64,000 nucleotides of DNA from DYEC01 sp034434695 (GCA_034434695.1 DAOTYY010000128.1:1-64000), one strand, 5' to 3'. Shown: positions 1-10,084, numbered from the stretch's first letter. Made by a program: numbers and translations. Notes: a model not told the origin generated them from the sequence alone.

Positions 1-126
1 CTTGAACTGCTCAAAGGCAACACCAAACTCAATCACTTTGCTCTCAAATCAAAATTGTACGTACGCGCTATCCAATCGGCTTACGCTGCTCTTCGGGAAC
101 TCAATCCCGTTCAATTGGCTGCGTAA
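1..126 (+). CDS. C-terminal end of an unidentified ORF, possibly an IS transposase (partial)
   Basis: The window opens inside a frame of 41 sense codons that ends with a TAA at 124-126; its last residues read LRELNPVQLAA. The family cannot be recognised with certainty from so short a piece. The reason to suspect an insertion-sequence transposase is context: the neighbouring minus-strand sugar transferase gene loses its conserved sequence at about 134-137, just beyond this stop codon, so foreign DNA seems to have joined there. No terminal inverted repeat can be confirmed because the other end lies outside the window. Confidence 0.4.
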   Translation, partial: LELLKGNTKLNHFALKSKLYVRAIQSAYAALRELNPVQLAA

Positions 127-1279
127 GGTGAGTAAATAATTGTGGCAATTCATCCAAACTTGTTCTTCGTAAAATTTTTCCTATTCGAGTAACTCGAGGG
201 TCATCTGGTTTTTTATATATAACACTGCCATCATCTCTGACCCGGGCAACAAGGTCTCTGATTTCATCCGCATTTTCTATCATAGTACGGAACTTCAACA
301 TTTCAAAAATTTTCCCGTTTTCACCCACGCGTTTCGCCCGGTATAATATTGGGCCTGGGCTATCCAGCTTGATTAGGAACGCAATGATTCCCATCACAGG
401 TAAGGCAATAATAAAAGAGAGTACAGTTACAATCAGATCAAAAGCCCGCTTAAGCATACGCTGATATTCGCTCAATGCAGGTGCGCGCAAATCCAGCATT
501 GGCAGCCCGGCAAAATCATCCACAGCAGCGCGGTGAAGTGCAAGAGACAGGTAATCTAAAACCACCCAAACGCGCACAGGGAGATCATGAAGCTCGCTTA
601 CAACTTGATTCAGCCGGACATAAGCGGATCTCGGAAGAGCAATAACTACATCGTCAATTTTCAAATCATTAACCACATCACGGACGGCCCCAAGTGAACC
701 AAGCACTTTAGGATCACGGGCTTGTTTTTGGGGATCATCATCTAAAAAACCCACAAACCTCAACCCAAACTGTTGGTACTTTGTGATTTGTTCATACATC
801 TTATATCCCATAGCCCCAGCCCCAAGCACCAGAACATGCCGAGCTTGAGCAGCATTCCCAAAGTAACGCCGATAATAAAAGCGAAATATAACGCGCCAAG
901 TAATCAGAAAACCAAATGCTAAAACCACAAACATTAAAAACAGGAACCGAGATGTTTCACGGTACGAAAGATATAAAATTCCTGCGATCGAAATGGTTGC
1001 CAATGCTGAACCGAGGGTCAGGCTGGCAAACTCATCTATCGCCTTCAAGTTCTTTCGACCATCATAAACCGAAAAAACCAGCAACACTCCAATCCAAAGA
1101 ACAGGGAATAAAATATATAAACCAACCGGCAAACGTGCCGGCTCTTTCATTTCTCGAACAAATCCAAGTGCGTTCAGAGGAAACCGCAACTGGACTGAAA
1201 TAAACAATGCCAAAAAGATTAACAACGCGTCAATGTAAATGGATAAGACTGCAAAATTAGCAGAAAATCGCCGAAACAC
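101..1279 (-). pseudogene. Polyprenyl-phosphate sugar-1-phosphate transferase, 3'-truncated
   Basis: This is a WbaP/CpsE-type enzyme that would move a sugar-1-phosphate from a UDP-sugar onto undecaprenyl phosphate to start a surface glycan. Four membrane helices lie within residues 10-130, a Rossmann-like domain follows (GAGAMG near 153-158), then the bacterial sugar transferase domain from about 275, with DSPGPILYRAKRVG, the FRTM motif and LRRTSLDELPQL. Complete members continue after LPQL for roughly 75 more residues, including a SLVGPRP-type segment and a Trp-rich tail. Here the frame runs into 11 unrelated residues and stops at 101. The join is near 134-137. It is the last gene of a minus-strand operon with the two genes upstream (15-bp gap). 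The product is probably inactive; this is inferred from loss of conserved C-terminal sequence. Confidence 0.8.
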
Positions 1280-1294
1280 TTCGCCTCAATCGAA

Positions 1295-2062
1295 TCACTC
1301 AAAAGACTTCAAGCCAAGCTGCTGCAATAATACCAAAAAGATGAACTTTGGATATCCCAAAACATACCTGCGCCACAATCGCTTTGGCTCACTTATTAGA
1401 CGAAAAAGCCATTCTAACCCCATTCGTTGTATCCAGCGCGGAGCTTGAGGTTTATTTCCGGACAGGAAATCAAACGCAGCACCTATACCAACCAATACAG
1501 GTACACCTAGGACATTAACATGTTCGCTCATCCAACATTCCTGGCGTGGTGATCCTATCCCCACCCACAGAAAATCGGGAGAAACGTTCCGAATGCGCTC
1601 GACCACAGCTTTATCTTCTTCTGGAGACAGAGTGTGAAACGGAGGTGACTCGAAGCCAACAACTTGCAACCCAGGAAAGCGCTGTTTGAGACGAGTCACA
1701 AGTTTCTCTGTCACTCCGGGCGCCCCTCCATAAAAGTAATGACGATACCCCTTTTCAACAGAAAGTGCAGCGGTCGCAAGTAATAGATCGGGCCCATATA
1801 CCCTTTCGACAGTATAACCAGCTAACCGTAACAACCATACGATGGACATTCCATCCGGAGTAGTCAAACCGCTAAAATTAAATGCGTGTCTAAGCGATGG
1901 ATTCTCAACGCAGTCCATAATGGCATGCGCAGGAACACAGCATACATAATGCGCCTGACGACGACTGATCCAATCACACATTATCTTAAGCGTTTGCGCC
2001 ATTGTGACAGCGCAAATCCTAACCCCTAAAATATTCACTCGTTGAATAGCGTTTTCGTTCAT
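1295..2062 (-). CDS. WecG/TagA/CpsF family glycosyltransferase
   Basis: A GT26 enzyme, 255 residues, which usually adds the second sugar (N-acetylmannosamine(uronate) or a related sugar) to a polyprenyl-diphosphate-linked precursor at the inner face of the membrane. Visible family features are TTPDGM at 67-72 (the Asp is the usual catalytic candidate), FYGG at 110-113, GSPRQE at 170-175, and a basic and aromatic C-terminal tail (PRWIQ...EWLFRL...EPKRLWRRY) that in TagA forms the membrane-targeting appendage. It sits between a ligase/polymerase gene and a polyprenyl-phosphate sugar transferase, the usual partners for such an enzyme. The exact sugar cannot be told from sequence. Confidence 0.9.
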   Translation of the reverse strand: MNENAIQRVNILGVRICAVTMAQTLKIMCDWISRRQAHYVCCVPAHAIMDCVENPSLRHAFNFSGLTTPDGMSIVWLLRLAGYTVERVYGPDLLLATAALSVEKGYRHYFYGGAPGVTEKLVTRLKQRFPGLQVVGFESPPFHTLSPEEDKAVVERIRNVSPDFLWVGIGSPRQECWMSEHVNVLGVPVLVGIGAAFDFLSGNKPQAPRWIQRMGLEWLFRLISEPKRLWRRYVLGYPKFIFLVLLQQLGLKSFE

Positions 2063-2087
2063 GCTAAAAGCTAGTTGTAAGCAAAAC

Positions 2088-4445
2088 TCATGGGCTTTTA
2101 CATACTGGCATTTCCAAAATCGGCTCTAGAGCGCCGCCATTCAATGCAATTTGTAAAATCCTCCATGTTTCTTCCGCTCTAGCACAATCACCTGCCTGAC
2201 TATAAAATTGATATAGCCGATTTAGTGCTTCAAATTGACCATAGTCAGGCATTAACTGTAAGAAACCAGGGACAAGATCAAAGGACAGCCCCTTACGGTG
2301 ATAAAGCCAGATGGAATAAGTATTGACAAAATATGTCTCCTGATAACGCAAAACTGGGGTTTTCATCTTATCAATAAGTGGTTGATAACAGGCGTTAATT
2401 TGATCACCCTGATTCGTAGCTTCACACAACTTAGCCTTCAGAGTCAAGACAGCTATTTGTGACTCCCCCACCCAATCGGATAGCTGAATAAAGTACTTCG
2501 CTTTATTGAAATTCCCTTCATTCAAGGCATCTTGAGCGCTCTTCCAATACCCCTGAGGATACAAACTGGCAGGTTTAGCATCGGATATCCATTTGTTCAA
2601 GACCTCCTTTCTCAAGGAGGTTAATTGCCAAAATGGATGGGAGGCAATTGAAGTATTTAGTCTCAACGCACGCAAATAATGGTGTTTTGCCTGTTCCACA
2701 TCTCCAATCTTTTCAAAAAACCATCCCAAATTTACCAGGTAAGTGGGTTCTTGCGGTGCAAGCGTATTTGCCTGTGTCATATGTTGAATAGCAGATAGCG
2801 AATCACCTGAATACCAATCCAAAACTGCCAAGTTAGCCCATAACAACGAAACATTCTCTTCCATCATCAGCGCTCTTTGAAAAAAGTACCTAGCGATAGA
2901 CAAATTGGAATACTGTTGCGTCTGTGACCACGCCATTGAATGAACAAGCCCCGCTTGTGTCATATAAAAAATAAAGTTTGGATCTCGCTGCGCGCTAATG
3001 GTAAATTTCTCTGCCGCCGAGAGCCACGAACCTTGTTCAGTATCTCTTAACCCAATCGCCATGGGATAATAAGACCACACCTGTATCCATTGCCATCCCA
3101 CGATCATCAGAGCAGGCAATATGAGGATATTCCCACTTACAGCACTCCATCGCTCAACCGGAGAATCTGATGAGGTGATAACCCATGCCAGCATCAAGAT
3201 AAGGATGATCATAACTCCGGGATAATCCGTAAAATCATCTAACAAAACCTGAACAAACCATACACCAATCCCAATCAGGATCGCCTGACACCGAGTTTTT
3301 TCTGATACCCGGGCATTCTTGCACCTTCTCCACAAATAGAAGCCCGCACTTCCCAACAGCATCAGAAAAACAAACTCGCCAACAACTCCAAATTCTGCCA
3401 GAATTTGAAAAGGAAGGCTATGAGCAGATAAAGCCCAAAAATCGGGGGGAATGCTCCCACCATGCTTAAGGTATTCATAGCCAAAACGCCCTGGGCCCAC
3501 CCCAATCCATGGATTGACCCCTAAAACACCAAATACTCCCTTCCAAATGATTAACCGGCTGCCCAGAAAGGTTACCCCATGAGAGGGATGAAATGAGAAG
3601 TTAACCACTAACCATGCAGAAACAGTCAACAAACCCAGCAGAAAAATGCCAATCAGTGCGAAAAACCACCTGTTCGTTGAACCAAACTGAATAAGCCGTG
3701 GCAATAAGCCAGTTTTCATCAACAACCATACAGTCATCAAAAAAAAGCCAGCCAATAAACCCACCAATCCGCTTCGGGAAGAAGAAAAAGGAATAACCAT
3801 CAAATAGGTAATTAACCAGAAAGCAGCTCCTATTCGTCCAATGCGTGAATCTCGATTCAGGAATTGAAGTATTGCCAAAGGCGTACACATGTTTACGACA
3901 CACATCATGGCATTTGAATGTCCCAGTATGCTGATAAAGCGATAAGGATATGGAGGTAGTATCTCTCTTTTTCCAACAGCTTCCCACCAGCCCCAATAAC
4001 GCAGATACACCTCTAAAGCGGTCAAGAACAATAGAATTCCTGTAGCAACCAGCAAGCCGTTAATAACCCCCCTGCGCTCAAGCCCATTTTCTAACACGTC
4101 AATGAACAAGTAAAATAAAAATAGATAACTCAGCAATAGCGCTACGCGATCCAGCCCCTGACGAATATTTGGCGAGAGAACCCAACTACCAAGTAATACC
4201 ACAATGCCCAACACAATAAAAACATCAAATTTCACATGTGCCAAACCTGCCCTTTGTTGGTCACCGCGTATCATCAAAAGGATAATAAAGCCCACAATAC
4301 TGAAGATAAGAACCAACAACTTTAAAGATACATAACCACGCCAGATATTTCCCCCCGCAACAAATGCTATGCACAACCCGATAGCTGTGATGATTGTTGA
4401 AAAGATATAACTCTTCGCTAACCGTGCCAAATGAATTGTCTCCAT
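2088..4445 (-). CDS. O-antigen ligase/polymerase-like membrane protein with C-terminal TPRs
   Basis: A 785-residue protein. The first roughly 430 residues are strongly hydrophobic, with about a dozen membrane helices and a Wzy/WaaL-type large extracytoplasmic loop (around 290-350, containing VGPGRFGYEYL, typical of the Wzy_C domain). Beyond about 450 comes a soluble region with TPR-like helices, for example near 535-600. Proteins of this type polymerise or ligate lipid-linked glycans at the outer face of the membrane. It is first in the minus-strand operon with the WecG-like and sugar transferase genes. Polymerase and ligase functions cannot be separated from sequence alone. Its start at 4445 faces the short repeat element at 4586-4722. 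Confidence 0.85.
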   Translation of the reverse strand: METIHLARLAKSYIFSTIITAIGLCIAFVAGGNIWRGYVSLKLLVLIFSIVGFIILLMIRGDQQRAGLAHVKFDVFIVLGIVVLLGSWVLSPNIRQGLDRVALLLSYLFLFYLFIDVLENGLERRGVINGLLVATGILLFLTALEVYLRYWGWWEAVGKREILPPYPYRFISILGHSNAMMCVVNMCTPLAILQFLNRDSRIGRIGAAFWLITYLMVIPFSSSRSGLVGLLAGFFLMTVWLLMKTGLLPRLIQFGSTNRWFFALIGIFLLGLLTVSAWLVVNFSFHPSHGVTFLGSRLIIWKGVFGVLGVNPWIGVGPGRFGYEYLKHGGSIPPDFWALSAHSLPFQILAEFGVVGEFVFLMLLGSAGFYLWRRCKNARVSEKTRCQAILIGIGVWFVQVLLDDFTDYPGVMIILILMLAWVITSSDSPVERWSAVSGNILILPALMIVGWQWIQVWSYYPMAIGLRDTEQGSWLSAAEKFTISAQRDPNFIFYMTQAGLVHSMAWSQTQQYSNLSIARYFFQRALMMEENVSLLWANLAVLDWYSGDSLSAIQHMTQANTLAPQEPTYLVNLGWFFEKIGDVEQAKHHYLRALRLNTSIASHPFWQLTSLRKEVLNKWISDAKPASLYPQGYWKSAQDALNEGNFNKAKYFIQLSDWVGESQIAVLTLKAKLCEATNQGDQINACYQPLIDKMKTPVLRYQETYFVNTYSIWLYHRKGLSFDLVPGFLQLMPDYGQFEALNRLYQFYSQAGDCARAEETWRILQIALNGGALEPILEMPVCKSP

Positions 4446-4585
4446 TACATTACATTATTCAACAATTAAGTTTATATTATACGGTAGTGTGGCTGTTTCA
4501 GAATTTACAAACTTGGAAAGCGTCACTCAACCCCAAACATATTGGTCCGGTTATTAGTATAATCAGGAAAACAACCAGGAAGAAT

Positions 4586-4722
4586 GTTAGAGTCGTGACT
4601 GTTCCAAAACTGGTAAACTTAACTGACAATCGCCATATCTGGCGATTAGGAACCCTTGCTATCCCCCAAATCTGGCGGTTTCAACGCATATCTATCAAAT
4701 TTGGAAAAATCATAGTTAGAGT
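4586..4722 (+). mobile_element. MITE-like element family 1, copy 1
   Basis: A non-coding element of about 121 bp (4594-4714) bracketed by the 8-bp direct repeat GTTAGAGT at 4586-4593 and 4715-4722, which looks like a target-site duplication. Its ends are imperfect inverted repeats: TGTTCCAAAACTGGTAA on the left, TTTTCCAAATTTGATAG when the right end is reverse-complemented. A small internal palindrome (CGCCA...TGGCG) lies near 4631-4644. A second copy lies inverted at 61519-61660. By hand alignment about 100 of 119 positions agree. The element fills most of the gap between the divergent genes starting at 4445 and 4734. Confidence 0.75.
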
Positions 4723-4733
4723 AACGAGGTGAA

Positions 4734-6914
4734 ATGAAGCTACTCCTGCAAAATATGAAAGATGGAAAAACAAGTATTGCTGAGGTTCCCATTCCAGGTG
4801 TAAAACCTGGTACTGCTCTGGTTCGTACGGTAAATTCGCTTGTATCTGCCGGAACAGAACGCATGGTTGTAGAATTCGCTAGTAAAAGCCTGATCGGCAA
4901 AGCTCAGTCTAGGCCCGATCTAGTTCGCCAAGTCATTGATAAGTCTCGCAGGGAAGGCATACTTTCAACCGTTCAAGCCGTACTTAACCGCCTTGATCAA
5001 TCATTACCACTGGGCTATTCATCAGCAGGCATCATTGTTGAGGTTGGAAGCAATATGGAAGGTTTTGAGCCTGGTATGCCGGTTGCCTGTGCGGGGGGCA
5101 GTTATGCCGTACATGCCGAATATGTTGTCATTCCTAAAAATCTGTTGGTACCCTTACCTCCAAACGTTGATTTTGAATCTGCTGCATTTACAACACTGGG
5201 TGCAATCGCGTTACACGGCTTTCGATTGGCAGCGCCCCAACTTGGAGAAAACACAGCAGTTATTGGTTTAGGACTTCTTGGGTTGCTAACAGTTGGGATT
5301 GCGAGAGCGGCTGGCTGCGCCGTATTCGGCACTGATATAAACCAAGAGCGTGTTACACTGGCGCAATCCATGGGCGTAACTGCAACCCTTACATCAGAGG
5401 CATTAACTGCAGGACAATCATTCACTGGTGGACAGGGTTTTGATGCTGTGCTGATCTGCGCTGACACACCCTCTAACGAACCTATTGAACTTGCTGGGCA
5501 ACTTGCGCGTGATCGCGCACAAGTTATCGTTGTTGGTGCAGTTGGTTTGAGCGTTCCGCGTAAGGTTTACTATGATAAAGAACTGCAACTTAAGATATCG
5601 CGTTCTTATGGACCAGGACGTTACGACACAAATTATGAGGAAAAGGGCTTAGATTATCCAATTGGTTATGTGAGATGGACCGAAAAAAGAAACATGATCG
5701 AATTTGTAAATCTGCTAGCAAGTGGTCAACTGAACGTTCAGCAATTGATTACCCATCGCTTTCCAATCGAACACGCCACCGAAGCATATGAGCTGATTAC
5801 CGGCAAGCGCAAGGAACCCTTTCTGGCAATTCTGTTAACCTACCCAAAAACAACTGAACAGGAAGTGGAAAAGAAGATTCGCCTGGCGACAACTCATGTT
5901 TCATCAACTCATGAACTGAGGCTGGGCGTTTTGGGCGCTGGAAACTACGCAACAGCCATTTTTCTTCCCAATGTTCAAAGAGTTGGACAAGTCGAAAAAG
6001 TTTGCATTGTGTCTGCATCAGGTACGAGTGCTTTTCACGCCGCCAAGAAATTTGAATTTAACAATGTTAGTTCGTCAGAAGAAGATGTTTTAGAGGACGA
6101 AAACATAAATATTGTGGCAATTCTTACCCCTCACCAACATCATGCCAGACAGGTCGTTGGTGCATTAACCAATGGCAAACACGTGTATTGCGAGAAACCC
6201 CTTGCCATCAATCATCAGCAGTTAGAAAGCATTCTTGAGCTTCTTGCGAAACCACAAAAGGCGCTTCTGACAGTGGGGTTTAATCGCCGCTTCTCGCCTC
6301 ACGCAGTTCTACTAAAACAGTTCCTGTCTGCTAGAACTGAGCCGCTGTTTGCACATTATAGGATCAATGCTGGATTCCTGCCTTCCGAACATTGGTTGCA
6401 CGACTCTCAACAAGGCGGCGGTCGTATTATCGGTGAATGCTGTCATTTTATTGACTTGCTGACTTATCTCACCGGTCTATTGCCCCAGCAAATCTATGCG
6501 CAAGCTTTGCCGGACGTAAATCGGTATCATCAGGACAACATTTTACTTGTTCTTACTTATCCAGACGGTTCAATTGGTAATGTTCACTATCTGGCAAACG
6601 GTGATAAAAGTGTGCCCAAAGAACGCCTTGAAGTTTTTTGTGGTGGTAGTATTGCCATTCTCAACGACTTTCGCTCTCTTGATTTGATCAAGAATGGTAG
6701 AAAGAGAACAAGCCGCAATATTTTCCGACAAGATAAAGGACATCATGCTGCCTGGCAAGCTTTTCTAGATTCAATACGCAAGGGTGCTCCCCCCCCAATA
6801 CCTTATGAACAAATTGTCAACACAACATTAGCCACATTTTTAGCTTTGGAATCTTTAAGGACTGGGCAATGCGTGAAAATTCCTGATGTCAACCTGGAAG
6901 ATAACTATCAGTAG
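4734..6914 (+). CDS. Two-domain oxidoreductase: MDR dehydrogenase fused to Gfo/Idh/MocA
   Basis: A 726-residue fusion. Residues 1 to about 370 resemble medium-chain zinc-type alcohol dehydrogenases, with a nucleotide-binding GLGLLG at 178-183. The usual catalytic zinc cysteine near residue 40 is absent (the region reads SAGTER), so it may not bind catalytic zinc. From about 395 a Gfo/Idh/MocA dehydrogenase begins, with GVLGAGNYA at 398-406 and the family motif CEKPLA at 486-491. Such fusions occur beside heparinase-like and GT4 genes in polysaccharide clusters, as here. It probably acts on a sugar or sugar nucleotide with NAD(P); the substrate is unknown. The ATG at 4734 lies just after the short element, so the element may carry or disturb its promoter. 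Confidence 0.88.
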   Translation: MKLLLQNMKDGKTSIAEVPIPGVKPGTALVRTVNSLVSAGTERMVVEFASKSLIGKAQSRPDLVRQVIDKSRREGILSTVQAVLNRLDQSLPLGYSSAGIIVEVGSNMEGFEPGMPVACAGGSYAVHAEYVVIPKNLLVPLPPNVDFESAAFTTLGAIALHGFRLAAPQLGENTAVIGLGLLGLLTVGIARAAGCAVFGTDINQERVTLAQSMGVTATLTSEALTAGQSFTGGQGFDAVLICADTPSNEPIELAGQLARDRAQVIVVGAVGLSVPRKVYYDKELQLKISRSYGPGRYDTNYEEKGLDYPIGYVRWTEKRNMIEFVNLLASGQLNVQQLITHRFPIEHATEAYELITGKRKEPFLAILLTYPKTTEQEVEKKIRLATTHVSSTHELRLGVLGAGNYATAIFLPNVQRVGQVEKVCIVSASGTSAFHAAKKFEFNNVSSSEEDVLEDENINIVAILTPHQHHARQVVGALTNGKHVYCEKPLAINHQQLESILELLAKPQKALLTVGFNRRFSPHAVLLKQFLSARTEPLFAHYRINAGFLPSEHWLHDSQQGGGRIIGECCHFIDLLTYLTGLLPQQIYAQALPDVNRYHQDNILLVLTYPDGSIGNVHYLANGDKSVPKERLEVFCGGSIAILNDFRSLDLIKNGRKRTSRNIFRQDKGHHAAWQAFLDSIRKGAPPPIPYEQIVNTTLATFLALESLRTGQCVKIPDVNLEDNYQ

Positions 6915-6918
6915 ACTT

Positions 6919-8859
6919 ATGAATTACTTCTGTCTGTTGGCGCAAGCAAGTCGCGAGTTGGGTCTTCACCCGCTCTGGCTTAACACATTATACAGGCTAG
7001 GTATCAAAACTGGATATTGGATTCTAAGAACACCGCCGCAAGCTCCGAATTTGTCCTTTGAATCAGAGGAGTTGTTTGCTAACTTTGACTTCAAACCGCC
7101 TGAGCAAAAAGCACTTTCCGGTTTCATTCCAGAAGAAAACTCCAATTTATTGCAAATCGCAGAAGAAATCTGCAATGGCAAAATACGTCTGTATGGCAGC
7201 ACACTGATACCCGTTCAATTAGCCCCACCTCTATCCAACCTGCATTGGAGCAAGATCTCAGAACACAAACTTTCCCAAGACATCAAAGACATTTGGGAGG
7301 TAGCACGCTTTAGCTGGTCTTTTGCGCTCTTGCGCGCATATATTCGCTATGGAGATGAAAAGTATGCTGATATTTTTTGGCAATTTTTTGAAAATTTTGT
7401 GCGAGAAAATCCAGTTAACCTTGGCCCAAACTGGATTTCAGCTCAGGAAGTGGCTTTACGCCTCATTGTGTGGACAATGGCAGGTGCAGTTCTGAAAACC
7501 TCTGTTCATTCTACAAATGATCGCATGCAGCTTCTGATACGCTCAATATTTGCCCATGCTCGGCGTATTCCCCCCACCTTAGTATATGCTCGCGCACAAA
7601 ACAATAATCATCTGCTCGTTGAGGCAGCAGGTTTATACACCGCAGGTGTTTTGTTTAATCGGATAACCAAAGCGAGAAAATGGAAAGAACAAGGCTGGTA
7701 CTGGTTTCATTACGCCCTGCAAAACCAGATTTCTGAAGATGGCGCCTATTGTCAGAACAGCACAAACTATCACCGCTTGATGCTACAGATTGCATTATGG
7801 ACAAAAGCCGTATCAGAAATCGCTGGTGAACACTTCCCTCAAAAAACACTTCAAAAACTTACTGCTGCCACACGCTGGCTGCTGGCGCATATGGACCCAA
7901 TTTCCGGACGAGTTCCCAATCTTGGACACAACGACGGCGCATACATTTTTCCATTATCAGAAAGCGACTTTTCAGATTATCGCCCGGTAGCACAGGCTTG
8001 TGCGCGTGCATTTCTTCAAACCCCCTATTTTCAACCTGGACCGTGGGACGAGATGAGTCTCTGGTTTGGTCTTGAGCTTAACACCAAAGGTCACCAAGAC
8101 TTCTCCTGTTTTCAAAGTCGGGAGGTTTTCAAATTGGGAAATTCTCAAAGTTGGGCAACAATTCGTATTGCTCATCACACAACAAGACCAGCCCACGCAG
8201 ACCAATTGCATGTTGATTTATGGTGGCAAGGTGAAAATATTGCATTGGATGCAGGTACCTATCGTTACAATGCCCCGCCCCCCTGGCAAAATGCGCTTGC
8301 CTGCACTGCTGTGCACAATACGGTTGAAGTTGACATGCAAGACCAAATGGTTCGAGCAGGAAAATTTCTCTGGTTAAGATGGTCACAGGCTCATGTGCTC
8401 AATAATAACCCTGACAAAATTGTAGCCTTTCACACAGGTTATGAAGCTCTGGGTATCCTGCATCAGCGAGAGTTAGCTCATCCCAAATCCAATTATTGGA
8501 AAGTTACTGATAGGTTACTGCCAACTCAATCAAAACGCACAAAGAAACTCTCTTTTGTTTTACACTGGCTATTGCCAGATTTAAGTTGGGAATTGCAGGA
8601 CTCTCAACTGCGTCTTACCACACCTTTCGGGATGATTAATCTGAACGTGACTATTCCAGACGCTGTTGAAAAAGATGTCGTGGACATTCAGGTGATTCGC
8701 GCAGGCGAAAGGCTGATTGGATCAGGACCAGTTTTGCCGTATCTTGGCTGGTATTCACCAACCTATGGTGACAAAAGACCGGCACTTTCGTATCGTGTCA
8801 TTGTTTCTGCTGTTCCACCTCTTATCTTTCATAGTGAATGGGAATTGAAATCAAATTAA
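6919..8859 (+). CDS. Heparinase II/III or alginate-lyase family protein
   Basis: About 646 residues. The N-terminal half is helix-rich (an alpha/alpha toroid is expected) and holds ARAQNNNHLLVEAAGLY near 220-240 and a later NSTNYHRLML stretch; these Asn/His/Tyr residues match the catalytic region of heparinase-type lyases. The C-terminal half has the beta-sandwich heparinase motif RPAHADQLHVDLWW near 425-440. No signal peptide is evident, so the protein may act in the cytoplasm or be exported by another route. The ATG at 6919 is preferred over an upstream in-frame start at 6886 because the latter overlaps the previous gene. It is followed by the GT4 gene after one base. It probably cleaves or edits a uronic-acid-containing glycan made by this cluster. 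Confidence 0.85.
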   Translation: MNYFCLLAQASRELGLHPLWLNTLYRLGIKTGYWILRTPPQAPNLSFESEELFANFDFKPPEQKALSGFIPEENSNLLQIAEEICNGKIRLYGSTLIPVQLAPPLSNLHWSKISEHKLSQDIKDIWEVARFSWSFALLRAYIRYGDEKYADIFWQFFENFVRENPVNLGPNWISAQEVALRLIVWTMAGAVLKTSVHSTNDRMQLLIRSIFAHARRIPPTLVYARAQNNNHLLVEAAGLYTAGVLFNRITKARKWKEQGWYWFHYALQNQISEDGAYCQNSTNYHRLMLQIALWTKAVSEIAGEHFPQKTLQKLTAATRWLLAHMDPISGRVPNLGHNDGAYIFPLSESDFSDYRPVAQACARAFLQTPYFQPGPWDEMSLWFGLELNTKGHQDFSCFQSREVFKLGNSQSWATIRIAHHTTRPAHADQLHVDLWWQGENIALDAGTYRYNAPPPWQNALACTAVHNTVEVDMQDQMVRAGKFLWLRWSQAHVLNNNPDKIVAFHTGYEALGILHQRELAHPKSNYWKVTDRLLPTQSKRTKKLSFVLHWLLPDLSWELQDSQLRLTTPFGMINLNVTIPDAVEKDVVDIQVIRAGERLIGSGPVLPYLGWYSPTYGDKRPALSYRVIVSAVPPLIFHSEWELKSN

Positions 8860-8860
8860 T

Positions 8861-10084
8861 ATGCATATCTTGTTAATTCACCAAGCTTTTACCACGCTTG
8901 ATGATGCAGGCGGTACACGTCATATTGAATTTGCACGTCACCTGGCAAAACACGGTCATCGTATTACAATCATCAGTAGCCCGATAAATTATCTGACGGG
9001 TAAATCCCGCCGCCCACTATCCGGTTGGAAAGAAAAGCAAGAATTGGAACCAGGAATTATCATATGTCAAACTTATACGTACCCATTTTTTCATCGGAGT
9101 TTCTTACACCGACTTCTGAGTTTTGTTAGTTTTATGGTTTCATCATTTCTTGCAGGCATCAATATCAAACAAGTGGACTTGATCTGGGGCACGTCGCCGC
9201 CTATCTTTCAAAGTGTTACCGCATGGCTACTGGCAAAGATCAAAAAAATACCTTTTGTTCTGGAAATAAGAGACCTCTGGCCGGCCTTTGCCATTGCAAT
9301 GGGAGTGTTGAAAAACCCAATTCTCATTAAAGGCTCTCAATGGCTGGAGAGCTTTCTATATAAGCAAGCCGATCAGGTGATTGTTAATTCGCCAGGTTAC
9401 CTTGAGCACGTAACAAAACATGGCGCTCGCCGTGTGCAACTCGTTCCTAATGGTGCGGATCCCGCCATGTTTTCCCTAGTTAGGGGCTTGAAAAAATTCC
9501 CTCAACAAATGAACTTGGAGGGACGATTCATCGTTACCTACGCCGGCGCCCATGGTCCCTCAAATGACTTGGGAGTCGTTCTTCGAGCTGCTGAAATGCT
9601 TAAGGATCACAAAGATATTTGCTTCTTGCTGGTAGGTGATGGTAAAGAAAAGAAAGCATTGCAAAATCAAGCAAAGCAATTGGAACTTGAAAACATAAAG
9701 TTTATCCCACCAGTACCTAAACTTGAAATGAATCACATTCTTGCCGCCTCTGATGCTTGCATTGCAATATTGAAACCGCTTGAATGGTATAAAACGACTT
9801 ATCCGAATAAAGTCTTTGACTATATGGCGGCAGGTCGCCCTGTTGTTCTAGCAATTGACGGGGTCATTCGAGAAGTTGTTGAAAATGCAAATGCGGGAAT
9901 TTTCGTACAACCCGGTAATCCACAGGCTTTAGCTCAAGCTATTTTATTCCTCTACAAAAATCCAGAACGAGCGCAACAACTAGGTGAAAACGGCAGAAAT
10001 TATGTTATAAAACACTATGATCGTGGCAAAATTGCTGAACAATTCATGCACTTACTAGAAGAAATGGTTGGCAAAAATGAGTGA
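8861..10084 (+). CDS. GT4 family glycosyltransferase (WbuB-like)
   Basis: 407 residues in the two Rossmann-domain GT-B arrangement. The N-terminal acceptor domain begins MHILLIHQAF and contains the conserved EIRDLWP segment near 140. The donor domain holds a nucleotide-sugar motif around KTTYPNKVFDYMAAGRPVV, ending with the typical glycine-rich region (FVQPGNPQALA). WbuB-like enzymes transfer N-acetylfucosamine or related sugars; the donor here is unknown. It is translationally coupled on both sides: one base after the heparinase stop, and its own stop (10082-10084) overlaps the start of the response regulator gene by 8 bp. Confidence 0.92.
   Translation: MHILLIHQAFTTLDDAGGTRHIEFARHLAKHGHRITIISSPINYLTGKSRRPLSGWKEKQELEPGIIICQTYTYPFFHRSFLHRLLSFVSFMVSSFLAGINIKQVDLIWGTSPPIFQSVTAWLLAKIKKIPFVLEIRDLWPAFAIAMGVLKNPILIKGSQWLESFLYKQADQVIVNSPGYLEHVTKHGARRVQLVPNGADPAMFSLVRGLKKFPQQMNLEGRFIVTYAGAHGPSNDLGVVLRAAEMLKDHKDICFLLVGDGKEKKALQNQAKQLELENIKFIPPVPKLEMNHILAASDACIAILKPLEWYKTTYPNKVFDYMAAGRPVVLAIDGVIREVVENANAGIFVQPGNPQALAQAILFLYKNPERAQQLGENGRNYVIKHYDRGKIAEQFMHLLEEMVGKNE

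Noticed and set aside
4394..4732. A 112-codon plus-strand frame over the gap before the two-domain oxidoreductase
   Set aside because: It runs through the MITE-like element and its flanks, has no start signal and no protein-like composition.
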